Shown piece by piece: positions 25,207 through 34,094 of a DNA stretch of 53,273 bases. Made by a program: the position numbers and the translations under genes. Positions within the stretch are counted from its first letter, which is position 1; each line of letters opens with the position of its first letter. The DNA comes from Paraburkholderia bannensis NBRC 103871 (lineage in GTDB: Bacteria > Pseudomonadota > Gammaproteobacteria > Burkholderiales > Burkholderiaceae), in NCBI RefSeq assembly GCF_000685015.1, contig NZ_BAYA01000042.1, forward strand, positions 1-53,273. The letters are read 5' to 3'. A model generated the notes under the pieces. That model was given only the letters and a program-made list of their open reading frames with translations. It was not told where the DNA came from and did not search any database.

Positions 25207-28200
25207 TTACGGCTGGACGACCGCGCTAGCACTGTCCTCGTGAGCGGCCTGACCTTCACTGCCGTCCGGCCTGATCTTGAACCAGATGGAATACATCGCT
25301 GGCAGGAAAGCGAGCGTCAGGATCGTTCCCGCAAAGGTTCCCCCAATCAACGTGTAGGCCAGCGTGCCCCAGAACACCGAATGTGTCAGCGGGATGAAGG
25401 CCAGCATTGCAGCGACCGCAGTCAGGATAACTGGCCGGGATCGCTGGATCGTGGCTTCCACCACTGCGTGGAACGGCGTCATGCCTTCCCGCGCGTTTTG
25501 CTCGATCTGACCGATCAGGATCAGCGTATTGCGCATCAGGATGCCGGAGAGCGCAATGAGTCCCACGAGAGCGTTGATCCCGAACGGCTGGTTGAACAGC
25601 AGCAGTGTCGGCACTACGCCGATCAACCCCAGCGGGCTGGTCGCAAACACCATCATCGTGGCGGCGATCGACCGCGTCTGGAAGATGATGATCAGCAACG
25701 TGAGCGCAATCATGATCGGAAACAGTGGCACGAGAGCCTGATTCGCCTTGCCTGCCTCCTCAATTGCCCCGGCTTCCTCTATCCGGTACCCATCCGGCAA
25801 CTGAGCGATGACCGGCTGCAGTTTTGCCAGCATTGCCGTCGATACATCAGGCGGCTGAAGGCCCTCGGCGATATCGCCCCGTACGGTAATGGTCGGCGTG
25901 CGGTCGCGCCGACGAAGAATCGGATCCTCCATCCGGACATCGACCTTGCCTACCTGCGACAGCGGCACGCGCTGACCCGCCGCGCCGACCAGGGTAAATC
26001 CGTTAATCCTTTCCGGATCGAGACGGATATCGCCAGCCGACCTCGCAACGACTTCGACAGATCGAATGTCCTCGCGCACGTTCGTGACAGGAATGCCGGT
26101 CAGCAGGAACTGCAACTGTTGCGCAACCGCACTGGACGTCAGACCGACAGCCCCGAGCCGGTCCTGATCCAGCGTGAAGTGCAGGGTGGGAACCACGGGG
26201 CCCCAGTCCGTATTGACCGTTCTCATCATCGGGCTGGCACTCATGACGCCCTCGACCTGCGCGGCAATGGCGCGAAGCTTTTGCGGATCCGGGCCCATGA
26301 CGCGGAACGCAACCGGATACGGCGAATAAGGACCGAACACGAGCTGGGTGACGCGAACCTGCGCTCCAGGCACCAGACCTTGCGCGATGACCGCGCGCAG
26401 ACGGAACTTGAGGGTTTCCCGCTGCTTCTCATCGTTCGTGTTTATCACGATCTTCGCGAAGGACGGATCCGGGAGTTCCGGAGACATCGCCAGATAGAAA
26501 CGCGGTGCACCTTGCCCAATGTACGACGTCACGATCTTCGCTTCGGGCTGTTTCGCGAGCCATGCCTCGACTTTTTCCGTTGCCGCCGAAGTCTGTTCGA
26601 TGGATGAGCCATACGGCATCTGCACCTCAACGAGAACTTCCGGGCGATCCGAGGTCGGGAAGAACTGCTTCTTCACCACACCCATTCCCATCACCGCAAT
26701 CACGAACGACACGACGACAGCCCCTGCGACCATCCACTTGCGCTGGACTACACGTACCAGGAACTTCCGGAAGCGCTGGTAATTGGGGGTGTTATAGATC
26801 GCCGCATGCCCGCCCTCGATTTTGGGAATGTCGGGCAGCAGCTTGACACCCAGATACGGAGTGAAGACAACCGCAACGATCCATGATGTGATCAGCGCGA
26901 TACCAACGATCCAGAACATGTTGCTGGTATATTCCCCCGCCGTCGAGCGCGCAAAGCCATTCGGCATGAACCCGACTGCCGTTACCAGCGTGCCTGAAAG
27001 CATCGGGGCGGCCGTGTGGCTCCAGGCATAGGCCGATGCCTGAACACGGCTATACCCCTCCTCCATTTTCACGACCATCATCTCGATGGCGATAATGGCA
27101 TCGTCGACAAGCAGCCCGAGCGCGAGGATCAGCGAGCCGAGTGTAATGCGGTCAAAATTCTTGCCTGTTGCCGCCATGACGACGAAGACGCCCGCGAGTG
27201 TCAGCGGCACGGCTGCCGACACCACGATGCCGACGCGCCACCCCATGCTGGCGAAGCTCACGACCATCACCACGAGCAGTGCGACAAAGAACTTGACCAT
27301 GAACTCGTCGATGGCCGAGTGGATATTAACGGCCTGGTCGGTCACCTTGGTAAGACGCATCCCCAAAGGCAACCCGGCATTGATCGAAGTCACTTCCTTG
27401 TCAAGTGCCTGTCCGAGGTTCAGGCCGTTCCACCCGTCGCGCATGACAACGCCAAGAAGCAACGCCGGTTCGCCGTCGTTGCGAATCTGGAAGGTGGCCG
27501 GATCTTCGTAACCACGCTCGACGGTGGCCACATCCGAGAGCTTGAGCGTGCGGCCCTGAACGACGATGGGCGTGTCGCGAATTCTCTGCAACTTGTCGAA
27601 CGCCCCCTCGACGCGAATAAACACCTGCGCGCCCGCCGTATCGATTGACCCGGCCGGTGTCAGAACATTCTGTCCGTTAAGCGCCGCAAAGATGTCCTGC
27701 GGCGTTACGCCAAGTGTCGCGAGCCGGTCGTGCGAGAACGAGATATAAATCCGTTCGGCCTGCTCGCCGACAATGTTCACCTTCTTGACGCCCGGCACGT
27801 GAAGCAGCCGCTGACGCAGATCCTCCGCATCGCGCACGAGCAGGCGCTCGGGTTGCCCCTTTGCCTTCAGCGCGAACAGCGCAAACGTTACGTCGGAGTA
27901 CTCATCATTGACAAGCGGACCGATTACGCCATGGGGCAGATTCGCCGCCTCATCGGAGAGCTTCTTGCGGGCCTGATAGAACTGCTCGGGCACCTCGGCG
28001 GGCGGCGTACTGTCCAGTAAAGTCACGGTCGTGAACGCCAGCCCCGGACGGGTGTAGGTTTCAGTGCGGTCGTACCAGCGCAGCTCCTGCATGCGCTTTT
28101 CAAGCGGTTCGGCGACCTGATCCTGCATTTCCTGCGCCGTGGCACCGGGCCAGGCGGTGATGACCGTCATCGACTTGACGGTAAAGGGCGGGTCTTCCGC

Positions 28201-28311
28201 CCGTCCGAGTTTTAAGAACGCGACGATCCCGGCAACAGAAATCAGGATGATCAGAAACAGGGTGACCGAGCGCTCGCGCACCGCAAGTGCCGAGAGATTA
28301 AAGCCGCTCAT
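25207..28311 (-). CDS. RND efflux pump inner-membrane transporter
   Basis: 1034 residues, typical of proton-driven RND pumps. A first membrane helix (residues 13-33) precedes the periplasmic porter loop; the proton-relay Asp pair is in LGLLVDDAIIAIEMM near 400-410; a second large periplasmic loop and a final membrane block with SGILMRNTLILIGQI follow. Sequence style fits the branch that pairs with a short lipoprotein adaptor. It overlaps the adaptor gene by four bases (ATGA), so the two are coupled. With the adaptor and the outer-membrane factor at 30207 it forms a tripartite pump; substrates unknown. Confidence 0.95.
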   Translation of the reverse strand: MSGFNLSALAVRERSVTLFLIILISVAGIVAFLKLGRAEDPPFTVKSMTVITAWPGATAQEMQDQVAEPLEKRMQELRWYDRTETYTRPGLAFTTVTLLDSTPPAEVPEQFYQARKKLSDEAANLPHGVIGPLVNDEYSDVTFALFALKAKGQPERLLVRDAEDLRQRLLHVPGVKKVNIVGEQAERIYISFSHDRLATLGVTPQDIFAALNGQNVLTPAGSIDTAGAQVFIRVEGAFDKLQRIRDTPIVVQGRTLKLSDVATVERGYEDPATFQIRNDGEPALLLGVVMRDGWNGLNLGQALDKEVTSINAGLPLGMRLTKVTDQAVNIHSAIDEFMVKFFVALLVVMVVSFASMGWRVGIVVSAAVPLTLAGVFVVMAATGKNFDRITLGSLILALGLLVDDAIIAIEMMVVKMEEGYSRVQASAYAWSHTAAPMLSGTLVTAVGFMPNGFARSTAGEYTSNMFWIVGIALITSWIVAVVFTPYLGVKLLPDIPKIEGGHAAIYNTPNYQRFRKFLVRVVQRKWMVAGAVVVSFVIAVMGMGVVKKQFFPTSDRPEVLVEVQMPYGSSIEQTSAATEKVEAWLAKQPEAKIVTSYIGQGAPRFYLAMSPELPDPSFAKIVINTNDEKQRETLKFRLRAVIAQGLVPGAQVRVTQLVFGPYSPYPVAFRVMGPDPQKLRAIAAQVEGVMSASPMMRTVNTDWGPVVPTLHFTLDQDRLGAVGLTSSAVAQQLQFLLTGIPVTNVREDIRSVEVVARSAGDIRLDPERINGFTLVGAAGQRVPLSQVGKVDVRMEDPILRRRDRTPTITVRGDIAEGLQPPDVSTAMLAKLQPVIAQLPDGYRIEEAGAIEEAGKANQALVPLFPIMIALTLLIIIFQTRSIAATMMVFATSPLGLIGVVPTLLLFNQPFGINALVGLIALSGILMRNTLILIGQIEQNAREGMTPFHAVVEATIQRSRPVILTAVAAMLAFIPLTHSVFWGTLAYTLIGGTFAGTILTLAFLPAMYSIWFKIRPDGSEGQAAHEDSASAVVQP

Positions 28312-29423
28312 CGAGTCTCTCCTTCCCGCGCGACCGAAGCCGTCGACATACTGTCGTCGGCGAGGCGCACCTTTTCGCCAACGTGAAGCAACTGGGCCCC
28401 AAGCGCCACTACTCGCTCCCCTTCGTGAAGATCGCCGGTGACAGTTGCCGTCTCGTTGCCCAATGCCGCGATGTGAACCTTGCGCCAGGACGCATGCGCT
28501 GGCGATCCCTCGATCGTCCAGACACCCGTGCCGGTTCCCGGATCAAACAATGCGCCCGCAGGTACCTCAAGTGCGCCCTGCCGCTGTCCCCCTGGCAGGT
28601 TGACAGTCACGGTGGCACCAAGCGGCGCATCGGACAGTGCGCCCGTGAGGACGTACCTGGCCTCGTAAGTGCGCGTCAGACGATCGGCGGAGTCCGAGAG
28701 CTGCCGCAACGTGGCAGGGACACTCTTCTTGTCCGCGCCGTAGAGTGTCGCCTGCACAACCGAACCGGGAGCGGGGCGAAGTGTTTCGGGCAGATGTACG
28801 ATGGCTTCGCGCGGGCCGGCGTGCGCAAGACGCACGACAATCTGCCCCTGGGAGACGACCTGGCCCGGTTCGGCCAGTGTCTCCACGACCACGCCGTCCG
28901 CATCCGCCACGAGAACGGCATACCCCGAGGCGTTGTTCGCCAGATCAGCCTGCGCCTTTGCGGCAACGAGCTGTGCCCTGGCTGAATCGGCAGCCGCCTT
29001 GAGCTGCTCATACGTCGATGCTGACACCGCACCCGCAGCCACGAGATCGCGATACCTGGCTTCGTCGTCTGCGGTCTGGCTAGCGCGAGCCTGCGCCGCA
29101 TTAACCAGTTCCTGCTGCGAGTGTGCCTGCAGCCCCAGATCGATCGGGTCAATGCGCATCAACGGCTGGCCACGCTTGACTGTTTGCCCCGCGTCTACCA
29201 GACGCTCGATGACCTTTCCCTGAACCCGGAAGCCAAGATCGCTCTGGACGCGGGCGCCAACCACACCCGTGAACGAGCGGCTCGCCCCCGGTGCATTTTG
29301 GACAACGCTTGTGCGTACGAGCGGAGCCTCGGTACGCGGATCGGAAACATGCCGGTCACCGCATGCCGCGAGGGCAAGCGACGCCAGGCTCACTGAGAAA
29401 ACAAAGTAACGATGCCGGAACAT
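28308..29423 (-). CDS. RND periplasmic adaptor lipoprotein
   Basis: 371 residues. Signal peptide with a lipobox LALAAC (Cys21), so it is anchored by lipid to the inner membrane. Then a barrel-sandwich half GFRVQGKVIERLVDAGQTV (about 66-85), a short helical hairpin (about 95-165), the second lipoyl half ADGVVVETLAEPGQVVSQGQ and a beta-barrel with membrane-proximal domain. It links the pump to the outer-membrane channel. GGAG precedes the ATG, and an operator-covered promoter lies 33 bp or more upstream. Confidence 0.94.
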   Translation of the reverse strand: MFRHRYFVFSVSLASLALAACGDRHVSDPRTEAPLVRTSVVQNAPGASRSFTGVVGARVQSDLGFRVQGKVIERLVDAGQTVKRGQPLMRIDPIDLGLQAHSQQELVNAAQARASQTADDEARYRDLVAAGAVSASTYEQLKAAADSARAQLVAAKAQADLANNASGYAVLVADADGVVVETLAEPGQVVSQGQIVVRLAHAGPREAIVHLPETLRPAPGSVVQATLYGADKKSVPATLRQLSDSADRLTRTYEARYVLTGALSDAPLGATVTVNLPGGQRQGALEVPAGALFDPGTGTGVWTIEGSPAHASWRKVHIAALGNETATVTGDLHEGERVVALGAQLLHVGEKVRLADDSMSTASVAREGETR

Positions 29424-29455
29424 GAGGTCGCTCCTTGCGACGGATAGGAGACCTC

Positions 29456-29484
29456 ATTCTGATACCGGTGACCAAATCAGTCAA
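29456..29484 (-). promoter_or_regulatory. Promoter of the adaptor-pump operon
   Basis: Minus strand: TTGACT (29484-29479), 17-bp spacer, CAGAAT (29461-29456). The -35 and spacer lie within the TetR operator copy at 29468-29491, as expected for repression. Confidence 0.6.
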
Positions 29485-29491
29485 TAGTCAC
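29468..29491. promoter_or_regulatory. TetR operator copy 1 (adaptor-pump side)
   Basis: GTGACCA-N10-TAGTCAC. Same arm sequence (one change) and the same 10-bp spacing as the operator before the outer-membrane factor gene. It overlaps the adaptor promoter. Confidence 0.7.
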
Positions 29492-29501
29492 AATTGAAAA
29501 T

Positions 29502-30119
29502 TTATGGTGCCAGGCTTCTGAGCACCAGGCCCGCGAGCTGGAGCGCCGCTTCCTCCGCTCCATCGAGGTTGTATTGCAGCAGCAAGGGATTGAAGTAAGG
29601 CTTCATCACCAGGAGGATCGCATTCACCGCCTCATCCAGCGGCGTCTTGCGCTCAAATTCGCCCGTTTCCCGTCCGAGAAGCACAATTTCGGACAAAAGT
29701 TGCCGGATCCGCTCCTCGTAGCCCCTTGCTGAGGGCCATGGCGAGGCGGCAGCAACAGCGGCGATATCGTAAAGCTTGCGATCCTGGAAGAAGAGCTGAC
29801 TGCCTGAGGCGAGTAACGCCTTGAACATCCGACGAAATTTCTCGGTTGCGCTGTGGGCGTCTTCGACGGCGGCGTTCACTGTCGTGATGATGGCAGCAAG
29901 GCGGTTAGAGCAGATTACCTCGCCTATGGCCTGCTTCGAGTCAAAAAACTTATAGATATACGCTTTCGAAAAACCAATTTCCTTAGCGAGGTCGGAAACC
30001 GTAGTCTTCTCGTATCCGTAACGACTGAAATATTCAGTCGCTGCTTCGACGATCTGGGCGCGAACCTCGTGTTCCGAGGGGCCGCGGGACGGGGGGCGGG
30101 GGGTGATGGGCGTGTTCAT
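29502..30119 (-). CDS. TetR-family repressor of the RND efflux system
   Basis: 205 residues. HTH at about 20-66 (IVEAATEYFSRYGYEKTTVSDL, then IGFSKAYIYKFFDSKQAIG) and a helical ligand domain. It stands between the adaptor gene (same strand) and the outer-membrane factor gene (divergent). Two copies of GTGACCA-N10-T(G/A)GTCAC flank it, one on each pump-component promoter and one overlapping its own upstream region, so it very likely represses all three transcripts until a pump substrate binds. Confidence 0.93.
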   Translation of the reverse strand: MNTPITPRPPSRGPSEHEVRAQIVEAATEYFSRYGYEKTTVSDLAKEIGFSKAYIYKFFDSKQAIGEVICSNRLAAIITTVNAAVEDAHSATEKFRRMFKALLASGSQLFFQDRKLYDIAAVAAASPWPSARGYEERIRQLLSEIVLLGRETGEFERKTPLDEAVNAILLVMKPYFNPLLLQYNLDGAEEAALQLAGLVLRSLAP

Positions 30120-30147
30120 GTCTCAAGCTTAGCCTCTCAGAGAGTCA

Positions 30148-30175
30148 TTGACAACCAGTGACCATATTGTATATT
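30148..30175 (+). promoter_or_regulatory. Promoter of the outer-membrane factor gene
   Basis: TTGACA (30148-30153), 16-bp spacer, TATATT (30170-30175), 32 bp before the ATG. The spacer and -10 are inside the TetR operator. Confidence 0.7.
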
Positions 30176-30182
30176 GGTCACT
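30157..30182. promoter_or_regulatory. TetR operator copy 2 (outer-membrane factor side)
   Basis: AGTGACCA-N10-TGGTCACT, a perfect 8-bp inverted repeat, in the divergent gap between the TetR gene and the outer-membrane factor gene. Confidence 0.8.
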
Positions 30183-30206
30183 GACCTACCACTTTCCGAG
30201 ATCATC

Positions 30207-31709
30207 ATGCATTCGTTTCGTCCCCTTCTTCTCCTGATTAGCGCCGCTGCCCTTTCTGCCTGCGCCGTGGGTCCCGACTACCACCGGCCGGATGCACCGC
30301 TCGCGCAGAGCTATATGACGCAGCCGCCGGCCGCAAAGGCCGCAACTGCTACCCCAGCAGATCTGTCAGCCTGGTGGGAGGGTTTCAATGATCCACTGCT
30401 GACCCGCTACGTTTCCCTGGCGCTTGCCCAGAACCTGGACCTCGCCCAGGCCGTCGCTCGGATCGACCAGGCCCGGGCACGCCTGGGTGGCGCTGATGCA
30501 GCACTGCTCCCTTCGGCCACGGTCTCGGGCTCAGCGTCCCGGGCCTACCAGTCGGTCGATACGCCAGTCGGTCAACTGCTCAACGCGCAGCCCGGCTATA
30601 ACCGTTGGGGCAGCGAGTACGAAGTCAACCTGGAAGCAAGCTGGGAGATCGACATTTTCGGCGGCCTGCGCAGGCAGCGTGAAGCGGCGCTCGCGAACTA
30701 TTCAGCCACTCAGGCAGCGGCTGTCGCCACCCGGCTTGCTGTCGCAGCTCAGACCGCAGACATCTACGTTACGATACGTGGCCTGCAGACCCGCCTGGAT
30801 ATCGCAAACCGGCAGGTAAAAACACAGGAAGAACTGCTCGCTGATGTGAAGCTCCTTTACTCGAAGGGCGCAGCTGCTGACTATCAGGTTCAGCAAGCAC
30901 AAGGATCGCTCGACCAGGTTAAGGCAACGGTCCCCGTCCTGAATGCGGGACTGGACGCGGCGCTGAACTCACTTGACGTCATGCTCGGCTCCCCTCCGGG
31001 TACCCACCGGACAGAGCTCACAGCCGCAGGTCCAATCCCCGCGGCCCCTTCCATCTCGGAAATGGGCACACCCGCAGACCTGCTGCAACGGCGACCGGAT
31101 CTGATTGCCGCGGAACGTCACCTCGCGGCGTCCAATGCCCGCATTGGCGCGGCAATCAGCGAGTACTATCCTACGGTCTCGCTGAGCGCATTCCTGGGCA
31201 GTGCAACCGCCGCGGCCACCGGCACGCTGTTCACGGGCGGTGCCAGCCAGATGGCAGGTCTCGTCGGGTTACGCTGGCGCCTGTTCGACTTTGGGCGCAT
31301 CAACGCGGACGTCAAGGAAGCAAAGGGTGCGGATGCGGAAGCCCTTGCAGCCTATCGCCAGGCCGTCCTTCGCGCGACTGAGGATGTTGAAAACTCGCTC
31401 TCGTCGCTGGTGAACCGCGGGGCGCAGGCCGACACACTTTCGCACGCAGAATCCTCACTATCGAAAGCGCGAGATTCCTCGATGGCCGCTTACCGGGGGG
31501 GCGCCGCAAGCTTCATCGATGTACTGCACGCCGACGAAACCCTTCTGCAGGCCTCTGACGCGAGGGCACAGGCGCAAACGGAAACGGCTCGCGCGGCTAT
31601 CGCGACGTTCAAGGCACTCGGCGGTGGATGGAATCCGGATTCACTTCAACCACAGCAATCGCAATCTGCACGCTCCGTCGGGAAGAATGCGGTCCCGGGC
31701 GGCGCGTAA
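30207..31709 (+). CDS. RND outer-membrane factor lipoprotein (NodT type)
   Basis: 500 residues from ATG 30207. Lipobox ALSAC (Cys19) followed by AVGPDYHRPDAP, the standard start of NodT/OprM-type channels; two repeated coiled-coil/strand halves follow, the second beginning near PADLLQRRPDLIAAERHLAASNARIG. It forms the trimeric exit duct of the tripartite pump. It is transcribed away from the TetR gene with its own operator-covered promoter. A short relic of a second such gene is at 14503-14587. Confidence 0.95.
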   Translation: MHSFRPLLLLISAAALSACAVGPDYHRPDAPLAQSYMTQPPAAKAATATPADLSAWWEGFNDPLLTRYVSLALAQNLDLAQAVARIDQARARLGGADAALLPSATVSGSASRAYQSVDTPVGQLLNAQPGYNRWGSEYEVNLEASWEIDIFGGLRRQREAALANYSATQAAAVATRLAVAAQTADIYVTIRGLQTRLDIANRQVKTQEELLADVKLLYSKGAAADYQVQQAQGSLDQVKATVPVLNAGLDAALNSLDVMLGSPPGTHRTELTAAGPIPAAPSISEMGTPADLLQRRPDLIAAERHLAASNARIGAAISEYYPTVSLSAFLGSATAAATGTLFTGGASQMAGLVGLRWRLFDFGRINADVKEAKGADAEALAAYRQAVLRATEDVENSLSSLVNRGAQADTLSHAESSLSKARDSSMAAYRGGAASFIDVLHADETLLQASDARAQAQTETARAAIATFKALGGGWNPDSLQPQQSQSARSVGKNAVPGGA

Positions 31710-32329
31710 TCTCCGCATGCCAGACGCTGGTCGCATCGCCAGACGGATACCCGCAGCCGTGCTGCGCGCCCCCGCATTTCCACTGTCAGAGGCCTGCAAG
31801 GCGGCGTCGATTGCCCGAAACCGCTCCGGAAAGAGTGGCAACCATGACGCCGGCCAAACGAGGGCCGAAGGCTTGACGAATGTCTTTTATGGCCATTCGC
31901 CCGGGTTGTGGGTTCCCGGGCTGATCGCACTTTTCGCGAACAGGAAGCTGCAAGCGCTTGCCTTGCATCTCCTTCAAGGCTCGCGGCATTATGCCTGGCT
32001 GATCGGTTTTCTGCGCAACCTGCTTCAGCGTGACCTCACCAAGGCGCAGACAGTGGACTACTATGATTTTCCCGGGCCCGTGATCGACAGGAAAGTCAGA
32101 CAACAACCTGGTGCAGCCGTCGCCTTCACGCAGATAACGTACCACCTGCCCGACGAGGTCGCCGCCAACCCGCGCCGCATTGCTGAATTCCGGCGCTACG
32201 GGTGAGCATCGTGCAGCACATCGATTCACAGGGGACGACCGGCTTGCTTTGTGCGATCGATACCGGGCATTGGCTTCAGATCGATGCCCAAGCGAAGCCA
32301 CCCGGCTCCTGCTCGACGTGCACTGAACT
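31710..32329. other. Region between outer-membrane factor and TetR genes
   Basis: 620 bp. The only coding-like part is a possible fragment at 31873-32205. I see no promoter, repeat or strong hairpin. Confidence 0.4.
31873..32205 (+). pseudogene. Unidentified gene fragment or small gene
   Basis: From a TTG at 31873 a 110-codon frame reads VFYGHSPGLWVPGLIALFAN, LHLLQGSRHYAWLIGFLRN, and AVAFTQITYHLPDEVAANP, and ends at TGA 32205. Composition is protein-like, with one hydrophobic stretch. I recognise no family, there is no ribosome site, and the frame further upstream is not similar in quality. It may be the tail of a lost gene. Confidence 0.3.
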
Positions 32330-33016
32330 TCATTTGCGCCGGCTCGAGGCGGCCCTCGCACCGCGTTTCGCCCGTAAGACCGGCCGCTCGGACACCGAGG
32401 ATCCCGCACGTGCATCCGTAGCGCGCGAAGAGTCGTTGTCGCCGGCATGCTCGCGCTCTTCGGTGAATCGCACGAGCTCAATGCCCACATCGTTAAGAAT
32501 TTCGTCGGAATATGCCAGATCGACATCCTTTATCGCCCGCGACAGGGCAACCGCCCCGACCATCGCGGCAAGCATCGTCACAGCCGTGGCCCTATCCTGC
32601 GCTTCATCTTCGGTCTCGAGCAGCTTCGCAATCAATTGTACGTAGCGCTTTACGCCGTCGTGAAACGCTTCGCGCGTGGCGACAGACTGTCGCCAGACCT
32701 CACTCACGAGTGCCGCGTTGGGACAACCGAACTGGGGGTGATCGCGGTGAGCAGCAGACAGATAGCGCTGAAAAAACTCCGTCGCCGAAAGTCCGGCAAA
32801 TGCTTCCAGCGTGTCCTGGAAAGCGCGGTTTGTCGCAGCAGTTGCCAGCGCCTCCTTAGACCCGTAGTGGCTGTAAAGCGCGCCATGTGTCAGACCCGCC
32901 GCCGCCGCGACCGCGCCAACGCTCGTCTGGTCAAACCCTCGCTCCCGCACCAGGGCGGCCGCGGCTTTCTCGATTGCTTCACGGTTTTCAGTCGCCTGTG
33001 CCTTCGTGACCTTCAT
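32330..33016 (-). CDS. TetR-family repressor
   Basis: 228 residues. HTH at about 8-55 (KAAAALVRERGFDQTSVGAV, then GLTHGALYSHYGSKEAL), a helical ligand domain with DHPQFGCPNAALVSEVWRQ and a basic, low-complexity C-terminal tail of about 30 residues that is unusual for the group. GGAGG precedes the ATG. It is divergent from two SDR genes, and the gap carries three copies of a 14-bp box. A degraded paralogue lies at 22857-23399. Confidence 0.92.
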   Translation of the reverse strand: MKVTKAQATENREAIEKAAAALVRERGFDQTSVGAVAAAAGLTHGALYSHYGSKEALATAATNRAFQDTLEAFAGLSATEFFQRYLSAAHRDHPQFGCPNAALVSEVWRQSVATREAFHDGVKRYVQLIAKLLETEDEAQDRATAVTMLAAMVGAVALSRAIKDVDLAYSDEILNDVGIELVRFTEEREHAGDNDSSRATDARAGSSVSERPVLRAKRGARAASSRRK

Positions 33017-33073
33017 GCTGTCCTCCAGAAAACCCAGGCACGACGACCGACGACGGCCCGGCTGGATTTATTG

Positions 33074-33087
33074 ATTGCGAACGTAAT
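33074..33087. promoter_or_regulatory. TetR box A (near the regulator gene)
   Basis: ATTGCGAACGTAAT. Its reverse complement ATTACGTTCGCAAT fits the consensus ATTRYRTTCGYAAT shared with boxes B and C. It lies 58 bp before the TetR ATG, suited to autoregulation. Confidence 0.5.
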
Positions 33088-33223
33088 TTTACGGCCTCGC
33101 ACCGGCGGGTCAAGCGCTCCGGCATGCCGAGCGCTACCGGTCGCATAGAAAAACGACGGTTCCGGTTGAGACTTCCTGCCTGCGATGGTTGCGGCGCATT
33201 CGAAATACCTTCCTGGAAATCGC

Positions 33224-33251
33224 TTGACTTTATTCATTGCATTCGTAATCA
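33224..33251 (+). promoter_or_regulatory. Promoter of the two-SDR operon
   Basis: TTGACT (33224-33229), 16-bp spacer, TAATCA (33246-33251). Box B spans the spacer and -10. The AT-rich composition contrasts with the surrounding DNA. Confidence 0.45.
33236..33249. promoter_or_regulatory. TetR box B
   Basis: ATTGCATTCGTAAT, overlapping the putative -10 of the SDR promoter. Confidence 0.5.
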
Positions 33252-33259
33252 TTGTATTC

Positions 33260-33273
33260 ATTGTATTCGCAAT
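33260..33273. promoter_or_regulatory. TetR box C
   Basis: ATTGTATTCGCAAT, 24 bp downstream of box B; the surrounding ATTCATTG(C/T)ATTCG direct repeat makes B and C near-duplicates. Confidence 0.5.
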
Positions 33274-33320
33274 GATAAATTGTTGCTACCGCCCGACCTC
33301 TTACCCTCCTGGAGTTAAAC

Positions 33321-34061
33321 ATGATCATCGAAGGTTCCGTCGTACTGCTGACCGGCGCGAACGGCGGTATTGGCCGTGCTTTTGTCAAAACATTGCTCGA
33401 TCGTGGCGCGGCAAAGATCTATCTGGGCGTGCGAAACCCGGCGTCCGTGCAGGACCTGATTGCCAGCTCGGACCGTCTTGTCGCCGTAGAACTGGATCTT
33501 GCCCGTCCTGAGCAGATTGCGGCCACCGCGAAAACCGCTACCGATATCACTCTGCTGATCAACAACGCAGGCACAGCCGCCTTTACCGGTGTACTGTCTG
33601 CCAGCGACACCACCGGCGCACGCACAGAGATGGAAGTCAACTACTTCGGCGTTCTCGCCCTCTCGCAGGCTTTGCGCGACACCCCGGCATTTCGCGCGGG
33701 CGGAGCCGTCGTCAACATTCTCTCGGTTCTCTCACATATCACGTTGCCCGTCGCTGGAACGTACTCGGCGTCGAAAGCGGCGGCATTGCATCTCACCCGG
33801 ACCTTGCGGGCCGAACTGAAGTCGCGAGGCGTTCAGGTTCTTGCCGTCTTGCCAGCACAAACGGACACAGCTATGGGCGCAGCTTTGCCGGAACCGAAAC
33901 TGACGCCCGAGCAAGTCGCCGCTGGAACACTGGACGCCCTCGCTGAAGAACTGGATGAAGTATTTCCCGGCGAACTCTCGCAAACCACGGCAAAGGCGTT
34001 CAGGAATGATCCGGACGGCATCCAGGCTCACATGGCGCAACTCGTTCACACCATTTCCTGA
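33321..34061 (+). CDS. Short-chain dehydrogenase (SDR family)
   Basis: 246 residues. TGANGGIG at residues 11-18, LINNAGTAAF near 79-88, catalytic Ser in ILSVLSH near 133 and YSASKAA near 146-150. Cytoplasmic NAD(P)H oxidoreductase of unknown substrate. CTGGAG precedes the ATG. It is the first gene of a two-SDR unit divergent from TetR, the likely repressor. Confidence 0.92.
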   Translation: MIIEGSVVLLTGANGGIGRAFVKTLLDRGAAKIYLGVRNPASVQDLIASSDRLVAVELDLARPEQIAATAKTATDITLLINNAGTAAFTGVLSASDTTGARTEMEVNYFGVLALSQALRDTPAFRAGGAVVNILSVLSHITLPVAGTYSASKAAALHLTRTLRAELKSRGVQVLAVLPAQTDTAMGAALPEPKLTPEQVAAGTLDALAEELDEVFPGELSQTTAKAFRNDPDGIQAHMAQLVHTIS

Positions 34062-34094
34062 CACACGTTATTCCATATAGCAGGAATACTTCTC

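Noticed and set aside
24784..26607. A 607-codon plus-strand frame opposite the RND pump and the start of guaB
   Set aside because: Shadow of two well-identified genes; composition abnormal (Arg/His/Asp rich).
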